DNA from: Phycisphaerales bacterium | GTDB lineage: Bacteria > Planctomycetota > Phycisphaerae > Phycisphaerales > UBA1924 | Length of the DNA: 6,027 bases | Assembly: GCA_029260335.1 (NCBI GenBank) | Contig: JAJDDL010000254.1 | Location: 1-6,027 of the forward strand | Reading direction: 5' to 3' | Shown: in pieces, positions 5,916 through 6,027 of the stretch | Position numbering within the stretch: position 1 is the first letter of the stretch | Layout: each line of letters opens with the position of its first letter | Position numbers and translations under genes: made by a program | The notes under the pieces: model-generated | Seen by the model: only the letters and a program-made list of their open reading frames with translations | What the model was told of the DNA's origin: nothing | The model's database searches: none

Positions 5916-6027
5916 ATGCCAACGCTAGAAACGCGCGTCAATGGTCTGACGCTTGCGAATCCGTTTGTGATTGGATCGGGTCCGCCGGGGACCAACGCCA
6001 AGGTCATCGCCAAGGCCTTCGACGAGG
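5916..6027 (+). CDS. preA: PreA-like dihydropyrimidine dehydrogenase (DHOD-like FMN domain), N-terminal fragment
   Basis: Only the first 37 codons are in the window. Seen: ATG at 5916, seven bases after AGAGGA (5903-5908), and a start that reads MPTLETRVNGLTLANPFVIG then SGPPGTNAKVIAKAFDE. A short beta strand, the (A/P)NPF(V/I) turn, the S-G-P-P-x-x-N segment and the A-K-A-F-D-E helix are typical of the FMN-binding barrel start in the catalytic subunit of NAD-dependent dihydropyrimidine dehydrogenase (PreA). They also occur in the related dihydroorotate dehydrogenase family. PreA with PreT reduces uracil and thymine in the cytoplasm. S-G-P-P-x-T-N favours PreA over PyrD, but the fragment is too short to exclude another member. 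The C-terminal ferredoxin domain of PreA would lie outside the window. No link to cytochrome maturation is apparent. Confidence 0.75.
   Translation, partial: MPTLETRVNGLTLANPFVIGSGPPGTNAKVIAKAFDE

Noticed and set aside
1..6027. CRISPR arrays, insertion sequences, tRNA or rRNA genes
   Set aside because: I saw no regularly spaced repeats, transposase motifs, terminal inverted repeats or cloverleaf-like segments.

Overview
The window is GC-rich DNA with tightly packed genes, all on the + strand. I read it as a bacterium of the PVC group, most likely a non-anammox planctomycete (Phycisphaerae-like). This rests on the gene styles: a planctomycete-type sugar phosphate isomerase, long separate ResB and CcsA proteins with large periplasmic domains, and an octaheme HAO-type cytochrome. 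The taxonomic call is inference; there is no rRNA or marker gene to settle it.

Layout. (1) 2-262: the 3' end of a sugar phosphate isomerase/epimerase gene. (2) 263-606: a 344-base gap with no convincing gene, holding a short perfect dyad next to a TTGACG box and weak promoter-like patches. (3) 607-861: a small unrecognised ORF (84 aa) with its own ribosome binding site, ending 11 bases before the next start. (4) 873-2315: a secreted octaheme cytochrome c of the hydroxylamine oxidoreductase (HAO) family, with eight CxxCH motifs. (5) 2331-2370: a strong intrinsic terminator. (6) 2386-4317: ResB/CcsB. (7) 4121-5794: CcsA/ResC. The resB reading frame runs about 200 bases into ccsA. (8) 5795-5915: a short gap with hairpins. 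(9) 5916 to the window end: the start of a PreA-type dihydropyrimidine dehydrogenase gene.

How they fit together. ResB and CcsA form the System II haem export and cytochrome c synthetase complex. It carries haem across the membrane and attaches it to CxxCH motifs outside. The cytochrome immediately upstream needs eight haems per polypeptide, so this looks like a substrate gene beside its maturation machinery. The terminator between them leaves only about 15 bases before resB, with no room for a promoter there. Read-through from the hao unit, or a promoter inside hao, is therefore the simplest source of resB-ccsA transcript. The flanking isomerase and PreA genes look unrelated.

The main points for a second look are: a HAO-family enzyme outside the classical nitrifier gene cluster; the small ORF coupled to it; the terminator-controlled step into the maturation genes; the apparently lost resB stop codon; and a 7-base tandem repeat inside resB.
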